A stretch of DNA of 64,000 nucleotides from Algirhabdus cladophorae (GTDB lineage Bacteria; Pseudomonadota; Alphaproteobacteria; Rhodobacterales; Rhodobacteraceae), in contig NZ_CP173029.1 in NCBI RefSeq assembly GCF_044772865.1, forward strand, positions 3,038,001 through 3,102,000, given 5' to 3'. Positions 32,571 through 41,534 of the stretch are shown here, in pieces. The notes beneath the pieces are model-generated. The model did not search any database and was not told the origin of the DNA. It was given only the letters and a program-made list of their open reading frames with translations. The position numbers were made by a program, and so were the translations under genes. The first letter of the stretch is position 1. Each line of letters begins with the position of its first letter.

Positions 32571-33992
32571 TTACGGGATGTAGCGCTGTACAAAACCGAC
32601 GACACGTTTGACCATCGGGCTATCGAACAGCTTGGGCGTGAAATAAGCCCCGGCTGCGCGTTTGTTAACCTCTGAAAGGGTCGGATAGGGCAAAACAGTC
32701 GAAGAAATCGCAGAAAGCTTCATTTTGTTTGCGATGGCCATGGCCCACATCGAGATTAATTCACCGGCCTGTGCGCCTGCGATGCTGGCGCCAACCGGTT
32801 TGCCTTTGACGATCATCAGTTTGATCAGGCCAGTGGTTTTGCCTTCAGCTATGGCGCGGTCGTTTTCGGCATAGGGGAACCGCGTGACTGTCAGCTTGGA
32901 TCCGTATTTCTTGCGGGCTTGGGCCTCGGTCAGGCCAACTTGGGCCAGTTCGGGATCCGTATAAGTCGCCCACGGGATGTGGTCCGTGCGCTGCTTGCTG
33001 GGAAGACCTAACAGAATAGACCGGATGATAACGCCTGCATGGTAGCCCGCCACATGGGTGAACTGGAACCCGCCTGCCACATCGCCAATCGCATAGACCT
33101 TCTTGTTGGTCGAGCGCATATCGTCGGTGACTTTTACGCCTGAGCGATCGTGTTTGACACCTGCGGCATCCAAGTTCAGCTTGTCGATATTCACTTTACG
33201 ACCTACGGCCATCAACAGGTGCGAGCCTTTAAAGATGCGCCCGTCCTTTGTTTCGATCTCGATCCCATCTTTGGCGTTACGAATCTCCGAGGCTAACGCG
33301 TCTTCTGCGATCTCGATCCCTTCGGCGCGTAGTTTGTTCAAGACCACTTCTGCCATTTCGGGGTCATCTTTGCCCAGCGCCTTGGCACCTTCGATGACAG
33401 TCACTTTGCTGCCAAGCCGTATATGGGCCTGCGCCATCTCCATGCCGATGGGACCACCGCCAACCACCAGCAAATGATCAGGCCGATCTCGCAAATCAAA
33501 GATGTTTTCATTGGTATAGTAAGTCACGTCCTCGATCCCAGGGATCGGCGGTACAAACGGACCCGAGCCCGTGGCTATCACAAAGCGGCGCGCTTCGATC
33601 ACTGTGTCACCTGCTTGGACCTCGGTTGGGCTGATGAACGTGCCGAACTCACGGATCACATTAATGCCAAAGCCCTCAAACCGTTCTTGGCTGTCGTGCG
33701 GTTCAATTGTCGCGATCACCTTATGAACGTGATCTTTGGCTTGGGCATAATCGACTGTGGGCTGCACATTGGCCACGCCAAATTCAGCGCCATGGTTCAA
33801 GGCATAGGCCTGCTTGCCTGCCGCGATCAGCGCCTTGGACGGAACACAGCCAAAGTTCAGGCAATCGCCGCCCATCTTGTGGCCTTCCAGCAGGACCACA
33901 TCGGCGCCCATCTGGGCCGCACCCGCTGCGACAGACAATCCGCCAGAACCTGCGCCGATGATGCACACGTCGGTTTTGATACGCTTGGTCAT
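32571..33992 (-). CDS. FAD-dependent disulfide oxidoreductase (mercuric reductase/lipoamide dehydrogenase-like)
   Basis: A 473-residue class-I flavoprotein disulfide reductase. N-terminal FAD motif IIGAGSGGLSVA, redox-active disulfide GGDCLNFGCVPSKAL (about 40-54), NAD motif VVGGGPIGMEMA, and dimerisation domain at the end. It lacks the N-terminal HMA domain and the C-terminal Cys pair of true MerA, so mercury reduction is doubtful. It is two bases from the upstream TVP38 gene. This TVP38-plus-reductase pair occurs in many alphaproteobacteria, with unknown substrate. Confidence 0.9.
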   Translation of the reverse strand: MTKRIKTDVCIIGAGSGGLSVAAGAAQMGADVVLLEGHKMGGDCLNFGCVPSKALIAAGKQAYALNHGAEFGVANVQPTVDYAQAKDHVHKVIATIEPHDSQERFEGFGINVIREFGTFISPTEVQAGDTVIEARRFVIATGSGPFVPPIPGIEDVTYYTNENIFDLRDRPDHLLVVGGGPIGMEMAQAHIRLGSKVTVIEGAKALGKDDPEMAEVVLNKLRAEGIEIAEDALASEIRNAKDGIEIETKDGRIFKGSHLLMAVGRKVNIDKLNLDAAGVKHDRSGVKVTDDMRSTNKKVYAIGDVAGGFQFTHVAGYHAGVIIRSILLGLPSKQRTDHIPWATYTDPELAQVGLTEAQARKKYGSKLTVTRFPYAENDRAIAEGKTTGLIKLMIVKGKPVGASIAGAQAGELISMWAMAIANKMKLSAISSTVLPYPTLSEVNKRAAGAYFTPKLFDSPMVKRVVGFVQRYIP

Positions 33993-33994
33993 GA

Positions 33995-34726
33995 TTAGAG
34001 ACCTTTCTTGCCAGTAATGGCTTTGATTGCGATGGGCATGGCAGCCAGTGCGCAGAGGCCAAGGATTGGAAACAGGATGTGCGGTTCGAAGATGATCCCA
34101 AGGTTCGGGGTCTCACCGCGGTCAAAGACTTCCGACAGACCTGCGCCCACAGATGTATAAACCAGTGAGCCGGGGATGATCCCCACAAAGGTCGAGATCA
34201 CAAAGCGGCGCAGCGGGACCTCTAGGAACGCAGGGATCAGGTTTGCAATAAAGAACGGAACCGCAGGCACCAACCGGATCAAGAACAGCATCGACCATTG
34301 GTTTTCATCGATGCCATCTTTGATCTTTTTGACGGGGCCTTCACTGGCTTCTATTTTTGCGCCAAGTTTCGCGCCAAAACCGGTTCGAGCGGCCAAAAAG
34401 ATCGCCGTCGCCCCTAACGTGGCCCCCGTGATGTTAAACAAGACGCCAGGGAAGGTCGCAAACAAGAAGCCCCCGGTTAAGGTGGCGATCGCTGCCCCTG
34501 GGAGGGAGAAGGCAACAATCACCACATAGACCGCGATAAAGGCAAGGGCCGTCATCAGGTAATTGGCGTCTCGAAAGGCAATCAAAGCTTCGCGATTGTC
34601 CCGCAAGGCGTCAAAGCTGAGGTAATCCCTGAGCGTAAACGCCCCAACCACAGCCACGCAAAGGATTATGATTAAAGGCAATTTCTGCATCGCCGCACTT
34701 TTGGGGGTTTCGGTCATATCGCTCAT
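33995..34726 (-). CDS. TVP38/TMEM64 (DedA-like) family membrane protein
   Basis: A 243-residue integral membrane protein with about five to six hydrophobic segments. The VTT/SNARE-associated-domain core is present: FSLPGAAIATLTGGFLFATF, then GATAIFLAARTGFG and LIRLVPAVPFFIANLIPA with PLRRFVISTFVGIIPGSLVY. Such proteins are thought to be lipid scramblases or transporters. First gene of the three-gene operon with the oxidoreductase and the kinase. Confidence 0.92.
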   Translation of the reverse strand: MSDMTETPKSAAMQKLPLIIILCVAVVGAFTLRDYLSFDALRDNREALIAFRDANYLMTALAFIAVYVVIVAFSLPGAAIATLTGGFLFATFPGVLFNITGATLGATAIFLAARTGFGAKLGAKIEASEGPVKKIKDGIDENQWSMLFLIRLVPAVPFFIANLIPAFLEVPLRRFVISTFVGIIPGSLVYTSVGAGLSEVFDRGETPNLGIIFEPHILFPILGLCALAAMPIAIKAITGKKGL

Positions 34727-34913
34727 CGCTCTGGGTCCATCTATCTAAACTTGACCCTACATGCCTGCAACTGCCCCCGTCTGGATACCCCGATCACGCC
34801 CCCTTGATGTTTGGTGAGGCTTTGTTTCAGTATTAGGGCCGTTCCCCGCCTTGGCTGCAACAATTCATCGGATTGAAAGCGTATTTTGTTGCAGAAAATC
34901 TGGGTTTGACGAA

Positions 34914-34942
34914 TTGACTTATAGCCACCCCCCCTCTATCAG
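34914..34942 (+). promoter_or_regulatory. Candidate sigma-70 promoter of rpmH
   Basis: TTGACT (34914-34919), a 17-base spacer with a C run, then TATCAG (34937-34942), 68 bases before the rpmH start. Five of six -35 and four of six -10 positions match the consensus. No other pair in this gap is as good. Confidence 0.45.
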
Positions 34943-35010
34943 CAGGGCTTCGAATGACATTGGTGCTCGAATCTATCCGGTTCGCACCACCTTAACGGAG
35001 AGACTGGGCG

Positions 35011-35145
35011 ATGAAACGCACCTATCAGCCAAGCAACCTTGTTCGCAAACGGCGTCACGGTTTCCGCTCGCGCATGGCCACCAAGGCTGGCCGCAAGATC
35101 CTGAACGCACGTCGTGCCAAAGGACGTAAGTCGCTGAGCGCATAA
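35011..35145 (+). CDS. rpmH: 50S ribosomal protein L34
   Basis: A 44-residue ribosomal protein: MKRTYQPSNLVRKRRHGFRS, then MATKAGRKILNARRAKGRKSLSA. This is the full L34 sequence type, highly basic. CGGAGAG stands before the ATG. It is followed 14 bases later by rnpA, the usual pair. Confidence 0.98.
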   Translation: MKRTYQPSNLVRKRRHGFRSRMATKAGRKILNARRAKGRKSLSA

Positions 35146-35159
35146 AGGACGCGGGACCC

Positions 35160-35561
35160 ATGCAAGTGTCCCCGCCTGATACATCTGATCAAACCGCCGA
35201 AGCCTTACCGCTTGCGGCGGTTTTGTCGTGTCCACAGGTCTTGACCAAGCGGCGCGATTTCATCGCAGCCTCCAAAGCGCGACGTCAGGGCACCAAAGGG
35301 TTAATGCTGCAGGGGCGCGCACGAGGTGATGATGACCCTCAGATCCGCGTTGGCTTTACCTGTTCCAAAAAGGTTGGCAATGCCGTCGCGCGTAATCGTG
35401 CCAAGCGGCGTTTGCGCGCCATTGCGTTTGAAATTTTGCCCCGCGAGGCACAATCGGGCTGGGATTATGTCCTCATCGGTCGGCATCAGGCCACCGCCCA
35501 GCGCGACTTTACCGATCTAAAGTCTGATCTGTCCTATGCTCTGACCAAAGTTCACGGATGA
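35160..35561 (+). CDS. rnpA: Ribonuclease P protein component
   Basis: A 133-residue basic protein that assists the RNase P RNA in maturing tRNA 5' ends. The RNR signature is present as KKVGNAVARNRAKRRLRA (about residues 75-93), with VLTKRRDF before it and DYVLIGR after it. About 25 extra residues precede the usual start region (LTKRRDF), as in other Rhodobacterales. The last codons overlap yidD by 4 bases. Confidence 0.95.
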   Translation: MQVSPPDTSDQTAEALPLAAVLSCPQVLTKRRDFIAASKARRQGTKGLMLQGRARGDDDPQIRVGFTCSKKVGNAVARNRAKRRLRAIAFEILPREAQSGWDYVLIGRHQATAQRDFTDLKSDLSYALTKVHG

Positions 35562-35785
35562 GCCCGCTTGCCCATATCGCGGCTCTGCCTGTGCGGGCCT
35601 ATCGTCTGGTGTTTTCCCCTTGGGTCGGACACAATTGCCGATATCAGCCCACCTGCTCAGCTTACGCGTTGGAGGCTCTGGAAAAACACGGCGGGATCAA
35701 GGGCAGCTACCTCGCGGCCCGACGCATCGCACGATGCCACCCTCTGGGCAAAAGCGGATATGACCCTGTCCCAGACAACGATTAG
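35558..35785 (+). CDS. yidD: Membrane protein insertion efficiency factor YidD
   Basis: A 75-residue amphipathic protein helping YidC-mediated insertion. The signature RLVFSPWVGHNCRYQPTCSAYALEAL includes the three conserved Cys (the CRYQPTCS pair and the Cys in IARCHPLG). It starts inside rnpA (ATGA overlap) and its stop overlaps the convergent lipoprotein gene. Confidence 0.96.
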   Translation: MSPLAHIAALPVRAYRLVFSPWVGHNCRYQPTCSAYALEALEKHGGIKGSYLAARRIARCHPLGKSGYDPVPDND

Positions 35786-36303
35786 CGTTTCTCGAAGGTG
35801 ATAATCACCTGACCAATATCCACGCCATACCGTTTCATGTAGGCGATGTTCAGCAACCGGTCCTCGCTAAGTTGCCACATCCAATCATCAAACCGAACGC
35901 GCATTGTGCCATCGGGCACCGGCAGATCAATAAGATACTGCCAATTGAAGGTATCACCACGCTCAACCCCTGTTGCAACGCCGATAACTCCCGGCGCGGT
36001 CCCTTCCCAGCTATCCGGGCCCGTTTTTTGCAGATTCCAGATGCGCTGCTCCGTTGTTCCATCCGCATAGGCAAAATCTTCGACCAAGGTCAGGGTCTTA
36101 CCGTCCCACGTGCCTTGGATCGCGACTTCAAAGCGACGGCGCACGGTACCGAAAACATCCTGAAACTGCCCGTAGGCAATCAGATCGCCAACGAAAAACT
36201 CCTCCAGTGCAAACTGTCGTTGGGACAACACATCATCTGTGGGGTTGGGCTTACCGGTGCAGGCGGCAAGCCCCAGAAAGGCCACAAAAAGCAAAACACG
36301 CAT
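35782..36303 (-). CDS. Small outer-membrane/periplasmic lipoprotein (DUF3833-like)
   Basis: A 173-residue lipoprotein: MRVLLFVAFLGLAACTGKPN has a lipobox (LAAC). The rest (EEFFVGDLIAYGQFQDVFG, FEVAIQGTWDGKTLTLVEDF, MYWQLSEDRLLNIA-like WQLSEDRLLNIAYM) fits the DUF3833 lipocalin-like family. AAGGA precedes the ATG at 36303. It is on the opposite strand, convergent with yidD (4-base overlap), and separates yidD from yidC. Confidence 0.87.
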   Translation of the reverse strand: MRVLLFVAFLGLAACTGKPNPTDDVLSQRQFALEEFFVGDLIAYGQFQDVFGTVRRRFEVAIQGTWDGKTLTLVEDFAYADGTTEQRIWNLQKTGPDSWEGTAPGVIGVATGVERGDTFNWQYLIDLPVPDGTMRVRFDDWMWQLSEDRLLNIAYMKRYGVDIGQVIITFEKR

Positions 36304-36380
36304 ATCTAAATCCTTTATGAGGATACGGCACGCGGTCGATTTTGGATGCAATATCACGTAGGCTTTGGCATAGGGACAGC

Positions 36381-37220
36381 ATGCTTGATGACCTGAACGA
36401 TATTCACCCGCTGTTCCACAACGCACCACGCACCACCGAGTTCAAGAAGCTGCGCAAACGGATTGTGCGCATGGCACGCGAAGCCATCGATCAATACGGC
36501 ATGATCCAGCGTGACGCGAAATGGCTGGTCTGTTTGTCCGGTGGCAAGGACAGCTACACGCTGCTTGCGGTACTTTACGAATTGAAGTGGCGCGGTTTAC
36601 TGCCTGTAGAACTGCTCGCATGTAATTTAGACCAAGGGCAGCCGAATTTTCCAGCAACTGTCCTGCCAGAGTTTTTGGAAAAAATGCAGGTTCCGCACCG
36701 GATTGAATACCAAGATACATATTCCATCGTGATGGATAAAATCCCGGCAGGACGCACGTTTTGTGCACTCTGTTCGCGTCTGCGACGCGGGAATCTCTAT
36801 AGAATTGCCCGCGAGGAAGGGTGTAGTGCGGTCGTTTTAGGCCATCACCGCGACGATATCCTCGAGACCTTCTTAATGAACCTTTTTCATGGGGGTCGTC
36901 TTGCGACAATGCCGCCCAAACTGGTGAATGAGGAGGGGGATTTGCTGTTGTTGCGCCCGTTGGCGCATGTGGCAGAGGCCGATTGCGAAAAATTCTCAAC
37001 CGCTATGAATTACCCCATAATTCCTTGTGATTTATGCGGCTCGCAAGATGGCCTGCAGCGGCAACAGGTCAAACAGATTTTGGATGGTTGGGAAGCCAAT
37101 CACCCAGGTCGTCGTCAGGTGATGTTTCGGGCACTGATGAACGCGCGTCCATCCCATTTGCTGGATCCCAAACTGTTTGATTTCGCGGGCTTAATGGCCG
37201 GTTCGTCAGAAACAGATTAA
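36381..37220 (+). CDS. ttcA: tRNA 2-thiocytidine(32) synthetase TtcA
   Basis: A 279-residue iron-sulfur enzyme that thiolates C32 of certain tRNAs. The PP-loop is CLSGGKDSYT (53-58), and the two CxxC motifs are CALC (128-131) and CDLC (216-219), the ligands of the [4Fe-4S] cluster. GHHRDDILETFL is also typical. ATG at 36381 (MLDDLNDIHPLF), GGGACAGC upstream. Confidence 0.96.
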   Translation: MLDDLNDIHPLFHNAPRTTEFKKLRKRIVRMAREAIDQYGMIQRDAKWLVCLSGGKDSYTLLAVLYELKWRGLLPVELLACNLDQGQPNFPATVLPEFLEKMQVPHRIEYQDTYSIVMDKIPAGRTFCALCSRLRRGNLYRIAREEGCSAVVLGHHRDDILETFLMNLFHGGRLATMPPKLVNEEGDLLLLRPLAHVAEADCEKFSTAMNYPIIPCDLCGSQDGLQRQQVKQILDGWEANHPGRRQVMFRALMNARPSHLLDPKLFDFAGLMAGSSETD

Positions 37221-37318
37221 AATTTGAGGCAAAAGGTCAGTCCGCATTAACGGGCCTGTCAGAGATGCGGATTATCCCTTCCCCATGACTTGATCTGAGT
37301 TCTGGAAGGATGGCCTCT

Positions 37319-38863
37319 ATGGCAGATATGGGGAAATTTTCAGTATCCCGCGTGCCCACCGCTATTGTCGATGGTTTTAAATCACCCGGCGCGCCTGCCT
37401 TTATACCTGCTATTAGCCTTGCCGGCTATTGGTTGTTTGGAGAGGCTGGACTGCTTGTCGCAGCACTTTTACTGCCTGCCCTTTACTGTTTTGGGGTCAC
37501 TTTCAGCAATTATTCACCGCCCACCCATTCGTTTTATGGAAAGAACGCGTTGCATTTGCGCGATACGTTGATCGCTACACTGGAAACCGCACTGAAGGAC
37601 TGTGTTGGTAACGGGCGCAAAACGGCCTGTTTTGTTATTGAACTGGATGATTACGGCACGCTGTCCAAACGCTTGGCAGCCCGCGAACAGGATGCATTGA
37701 TGCGCAAGTGTGGCGAACGTTTACGCTCTACATTGCGGGATATGGATGTCATTGCCCGCTTGGATGGCGCTGTGTTCTCGGTTGCCTTGGCCCCAGCGCA
37801 TCGGTTGGATCTGGAAAGCGCTATCCAATTGGCTGGCCGCCTTCAATCTGTGTTGGAAGAACCCATTTTGATGGACACAGCCACCTATCACGTCACAGCG
37901 TCAATTGGGTTTGCTTTGCCCGAGGCCCTGAAAAAGAAAACCGGCCAGAATCTGTTGGATTCGGCGGAATTGGCTTTGGGTCAGGCGCGTGGGATTGGAC
38001 AGGGCACGATCCGCGCCTTTTCCCCTGACATGCTAGAGACAAAAATCAGCAAACATGCCTTACAGGATCGCGTTGCAGAAGCTTTGGAAAGTGGCCAGAT
38101 CACTGCATGGTTCCAACCGCAGGTTTGCACAAATACTGGCAGAATATCAGGTTTCGAGGCCTTAGCCCGGTGGATCCACCCGCAAAAGGGAACAATCCCT
38201 CCGTCAGATTTTTTACCCGCTTTGGAAACGGCAGGCTTACTTGAACGATTGGGCGAAGTGATCTTGTTCGACGCGTTGTCTGCTCTTCGAAAGTGGGATG
38301 CAGAGGGACTAGATGTCCCCACGGTGGGGATTAATTTTTGCACCCCTGAGTTATGCAATCCAAAGTTAGTCGAAAAAATCAAATGGGAACTTGATCGCTA
38401 CGAGCTTGCACCAGAAAGACTGACAGTTGAGGTGCTTGAAACCGTTGTCTCACAATCCGAGAACGACATGATCTCGCGCAACATTGAGGGATTGGCAGAG
38501 TTGGGATGCGCGATTGATCTAGATGACTTCGGTACGGGACATGCCTCGATTTCAAATATAAGACGGTTCGCAGTGGGCAGGATCAAGATTGACCGCTCGT
38601 TCGTCACACGTATTGACGAAGATCCTAAACAGCAAAAGATGGTGGCAGCGATTTTGACCATGGCCGAACAGCTGGAATTGGACACGCTTGCAGAAGGCGT
38701 CGAAACCGTCGGTGAACATACGCTTTTGGCGCAATTGGGCTGCGGTCATATCCAAGGTTTTGGATTGGCGCGCCCAATGCCGTTTGAAGATAGTTTGGCC
38801 TGGATCCAAGCCCATACCGCGAAAATTGCCCAGCCACCGGAAATTAGCCAAGGTTTCAAATAA
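37319..38863 (+). CDS. EAL-domain c-di-GMP phosphodiesterase with degenerate GGDEF domain
   Basis: A 514-residue membrane-linked signalling protein. Two N-terminal hydrophobic segments (about 25-62) precede a GGDEF-like domain at about 85-235. In that domain the active loop reads RLDGAVFSV instead of GGDEF, so it cannot be an ordinary cyclase and may be regulatory. The C-terminal EAL domain is intact: FEALARW, INFC, EVLETV, LDDFGTGHAS, KIDRSF and LAEGVET. So c-di-GMP hydrolysis is predicted. I chose the second ATG (37319) because GGAAGG lies 10 bases before it; the first ATG at 37310 is too close. Confidence 0.92.
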   Translation: MADMGKFSVSRVPTAIVDGFKSPGAPAFIPAISLAGYWLFGEAGLLVAALLLPALYCFGVTFSNYSPPTHSFYGKNALHLRDTLIATLETALKDCVGNGRKTACFVIELDDYGTLSKRLAAREQDALMRKCGERLRSTLRDMDVIARLDGAVFSVALAPAHRLDLESAIQLAGRLQSVLEEPILMDTATYHVTASIGFALPEALKKKTGQNLLDSAELALGQARGIGQGTIRAFSPDMLETKISKHALQDRVAEALESGQITAWFQPQVCTNTGRISGFEALARWIHPQKGTIPPSDFLPALETAGLLERLGEVILFDALSALRKWDAEGLDVPTVGINFCTPELCNPKLVEKIKWELDRYELAPERLTVEVLETVVSQSENDMISRNIEGLAELGCAIDLDDFGTGHASISNIRRFAVGRIKIDRSFVTRIDEDPKQQKMVAAILTMAEQLELDTLAEGVETVGEHTLLAQLGCGHIQGFGLARPMPFEDSLAWIQAHTAKIAQPPEISQGFK

Positions 38864-38976
38864 AAAAAGGCAGATGCGGCTATCTGCACACTGCTTGGAT
38901 CCCGTTTCCTACTTGACCTTTTGGGCGTGGCTCTGTTGAACCTGTTCAACATGTTTTGCAATCTGGATTGGCTGGT

Positions 38977-40791
38977 ATGACCGACGAAAATAGGAACCTT
39001 ATCTTGGCATGCGCCTTGAGCCTGCTGGTGATTATCGCTTGGCCATTTTTGTTTCCACCCGCAGAACCACCGTTGACACCGGAAACGCCCCAGACCCAGG
39101 CGCAGTCGGAAACAACAACCGGCCCCGCTGTCGCGCCATCCGTCGAAAACGCAGCCGAGCTATCCACAACAGATGCCTCGCAGGACACTGCTGCCAGTGA
39201 TGCACCGCGCATCGATATCCAAACCGGTGAATTGTCAGGCTCGATTTCGTTGTTAGGTGGTCGGATTGATGACCTTTTGTTGACCCAGTACCGCGAAACC
39301 CAGGAAGAAGGCAGCGAAAACGTCCGTCTGTTAACCCCCGTGGGTCAGGCCAACGCATATTACGCTCTATACGGTTGGGCCCCGGGTGCAGGCCTCGCGC
39401 CAACAGATGTACCAGGACCCAATACCCTGTGGGCCCAAAAGGGCTCCGGAAACTTAACACTCGAAAGCCCGGTTACGCTGACGTGGACCAACGACGCAGG
39501 CCTAACGTTCGAGCGCGAAATCTCTGTCGACGCCGACTTTATGTTCAACATCCGCCAAACCGTTATTAACAGCGGCAGTGCGTCGGTAACACTTGCCCCT
39601 TACGGCGTAATCGCGCGACATGGCGAACCAGATACGATTGGCTTTTTCATCCTGCACGAAGGTGTTGTACGGATGTCCGATGGCCAACTCAAAGAGATTG
39701 ACTACTCTGACCTACCAGATTTGGACATCAACGAACGCGAACGCGCACGCGCCGACGTAGTTGATGTGGCCGAAGACGGCTGGATTGGCTTCACGGACAA
39801 ATATTGGATGACGACCCTGATCCCCTCCCCGGGCAGCGCGTTCAAATCGGTTACGAAATACGACACCAGCCGCGACATCTACCAAGTCGAATCCGTCCTT
39901 CCAACCAAGACAGTGGCGGCCGGCCAAAGCGCCACTGCAGAAACCCAATTGTTCGCGGGTGCCAAGGAATGGGAGGCCATTCGTGCCTATCAAAACGAAG
40001 GCGGCGTGAAGGGCTTTTTGGATAGTATTGACTGGGGTTGGTTCTATTTCTTGACCAAGCCAATTTTTGCAGCGTTGCACTGGCTAAACGCATGGATCGG
40101 CAACATGGGCTGGGCGATTATCGCGCTGACCTTAGGGATTAAAGCAATCCTTTTGCCACTGGCCTACAAATCCTATGTCTCGATGGCCAAAATGAAAGAG
40201 CTCCAGCCAGAAATGGAGAAGCTTAAGGAAAGCGCAGGCGACGACAAACAAAAGATGCAGCAAGGCATGATGGAGCTTTATAAGAAGAATAAAGTGAACC
40301 CAGCGTCGGGCTGCTTGCCGATCTTGCTGCAAATTCCGATCTTTTTCTCGCTCTACAAAGTGATCTTTGTGACCTTGGAATTGCGTCACGCCGCATGGTT
40401 TGGCCCCTTCCAAGACTTGTCGGCACCAGATCCAACATCCATGTTAAATCTGTTTGGCCTGCTGCCGTTTGATGGCCCCGAGGTGGGTAGCATCTTGGCC
40501 CTGATCTTTATCGGTATTCTGCCGCTGCTGTTGGGTATCTCCATGTGGCTGCAACAAAAGCTGAACCCAGCACCGACAGATGCGACACAAGCCATGATTT
40601 TTGCGTGGATGCCTTGGGTGTTTATGTTCATGCTGGGCGGCTTTGCAAGCGGTCTGGTCGTCTACTGGATTGCGAACAACACGATCACCTTTACCCAACA
40701 ATATCTGATCATGCGCAGCCAAGGCATCAAACCAGACGTCTTTGGCAACATTAAATCCAGCTTTAAACGCAAACCAAAGGCAGATGGGTAA
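38977..40791 (+). CDS. yidC: Membrane protein insertase YidC
   Basis: A 604-residue insertase/foldase of the Oxa1 family. It has N-terminal TM1 (LILACALSLLVIIAWPFLF), a large periplasmic domain with LLGGRIDDLLLTQYRET (about 90-350), and the C-terminal five-helix core (from GWFYFLTKPIFAALHWL, MGWAIIALTLGIKAILLPL, KMQQGMMELYKKNKVNPASG, SGLVVYWIANNTITFTQQY). It works with SecYEG or alone in the cytoplasmic membrane. Start at 38977 (MTDENRNL). Stop and the following MOSC start overlap as TAATG. Confidence 0.97.
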   Translation: MTDENRNLILACALSLLVIIAWPFLFPPAEPPLTPETPQTQAQSETTTGPAVAPSVENAAELSTTDASQDTAASDAPRIDIQTGELSGSISLLGGRIDDLLLTQYRETQEEGSENVRLLTPVGQANAYYALYGWAPGAGLAPTDVPGPNTLWAQKGSGNLTLESPVTLTWTNDAGLTFEREISVDADFMFNIRQTVINSGSASVTLAPYGVIARHGEPDTIGFFILHEGVVRMSDGQLKEIDYSDLPDLDINERERARADVVDVAEDGWIGFTDKYWMTTLIPSPGSAFKSVTKYDTSRDIYQVESVLPTKTVAAGQSATAETQLFAGAKEWEAIRAYQNEGGVKGFLDSIDWGWFYFLTKPIFAALHWLNAWIGNMGWAIIALTLGIKAILLPLAYKSYVSMAKMKELQPEMEKLKESAGDDKQKMQQGMMELYKKNKVNPASGCLPILLQIPIFFSLYKVIFVTLELRHAAWFGPFQDLSAPDPTSMLNLFGLLPFDGPEVGSILALIFIGILPLLLGISMWLQQKLNPAPTDATQAMIFAWMPWVFMFMLGGFASGLVVYWIANNTITFTQQYLIMRSQGIKPDVFGNIKSSFKRKPKADG

Positions 40792-41534
40792 TGGCCCAAA
40801 TCACCAATATCTGGCGACACCCGCTAAAATCGCACGGCCGCGAGAGCCTTCAAACCGTGACCTTGCAGGCGGGCCAGACGATGCCATGGGATCGGAAATG
40901 GGCTGTTGCCCATGAGGCTGCGAAAACGGATGGCACCGAATGGGCGCCCTGCGCAAATTTCTCACGCGGCGCAAAGGCCTCGCAGCTGATGGCGATTACA
41001 TCACAGGTGAATGAGGCGACTGGTGATCTGACCCTCGATCATCCGGACCGCCCGTCGATCACTTTTGATCCTGATGGAGATCCTGACGCATTTCTGGACT
41101 GGGTGGCCCCACTTATGCCAGCCGATCGCGCACAGTCGGCAAGAATTGTTCGGGTTGATGGCAGAGGAATGACCGACACGCCATTTGCGTCTGTCAGTCT
41201 AAACAGCGTGTCGTCCATGAACGATCTGCAAAGCAGACTAGCGCAGCCTATTGATCAGCGGCGCTGGCGCGGTAACTTTTGGATCAGCGGGACAAAGCCA
41301 TGGGCCGAGTTCGATTGGATCGGCAAACAAGTCCAAATCGGCAGCGCCATTTTGGATGTATGTGAACCGATTGGTCGCTGCCTTGCCACCGCAGCGAATC
41401 CAGACACTGGTGAACGCGACGCCGACACTTTGGGTGTCTTGCAGCAAAACTGGGGCCACAAAAACTTTGGTGTTTACGCTACGGTTGCCCAATCCGGTGT
41501 AATTACAATTGGCGACACGGCGCAGGTGCTATGA
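40791..41534 (+). CDS. MOSC-domain protein
   Basis: A 247-residue protein with the MOSC N-terminal barrel (RHPLKSHGRESLQTVTLQAG) followed by the MOSC domain (LNSVSSMNDL, RWRGNFWISG, IGSAILDVCEPIGRCLATAANPDTG). The Cys in GRCLAT is the conserved sulfur carrier. Related proteins bind Mo cofactor and act on sulfurated or N-hydroxylated compounds, but this one is not assigned. It sits between yidC and yihA, overlapping both. Confidence 0.9.
   Translation: MAQITNIWRHPLKSHGRESLQTVTLQAGQTMPWDRKWAVAHEAAKTDGTEWAPCANFSRGAKASQLMAITSQVNEATGDLTLDHPDRPSITFDPDGDPDAFLDWVAPLMPADRAQSARIVRVDGRGMTDTPFASVSLNSVSSMNDLQSRLAQPIDQRRWRGNFWISGTKPWAEFDWIGKQVQIGSAILDVCEPIGRCLATAANPDTGERDADTLGVLQQNWGHKNFGVYATVAQSGVITIGDTAQVL

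Noticed and set aside
38864..38976. Hairpin GCAGAT...ATCTGC between the EAL gene and yidC as terminator
   Set aside because: The T run is on the minus-strand side, where there is no gene to end; six base pairs only, so not called.
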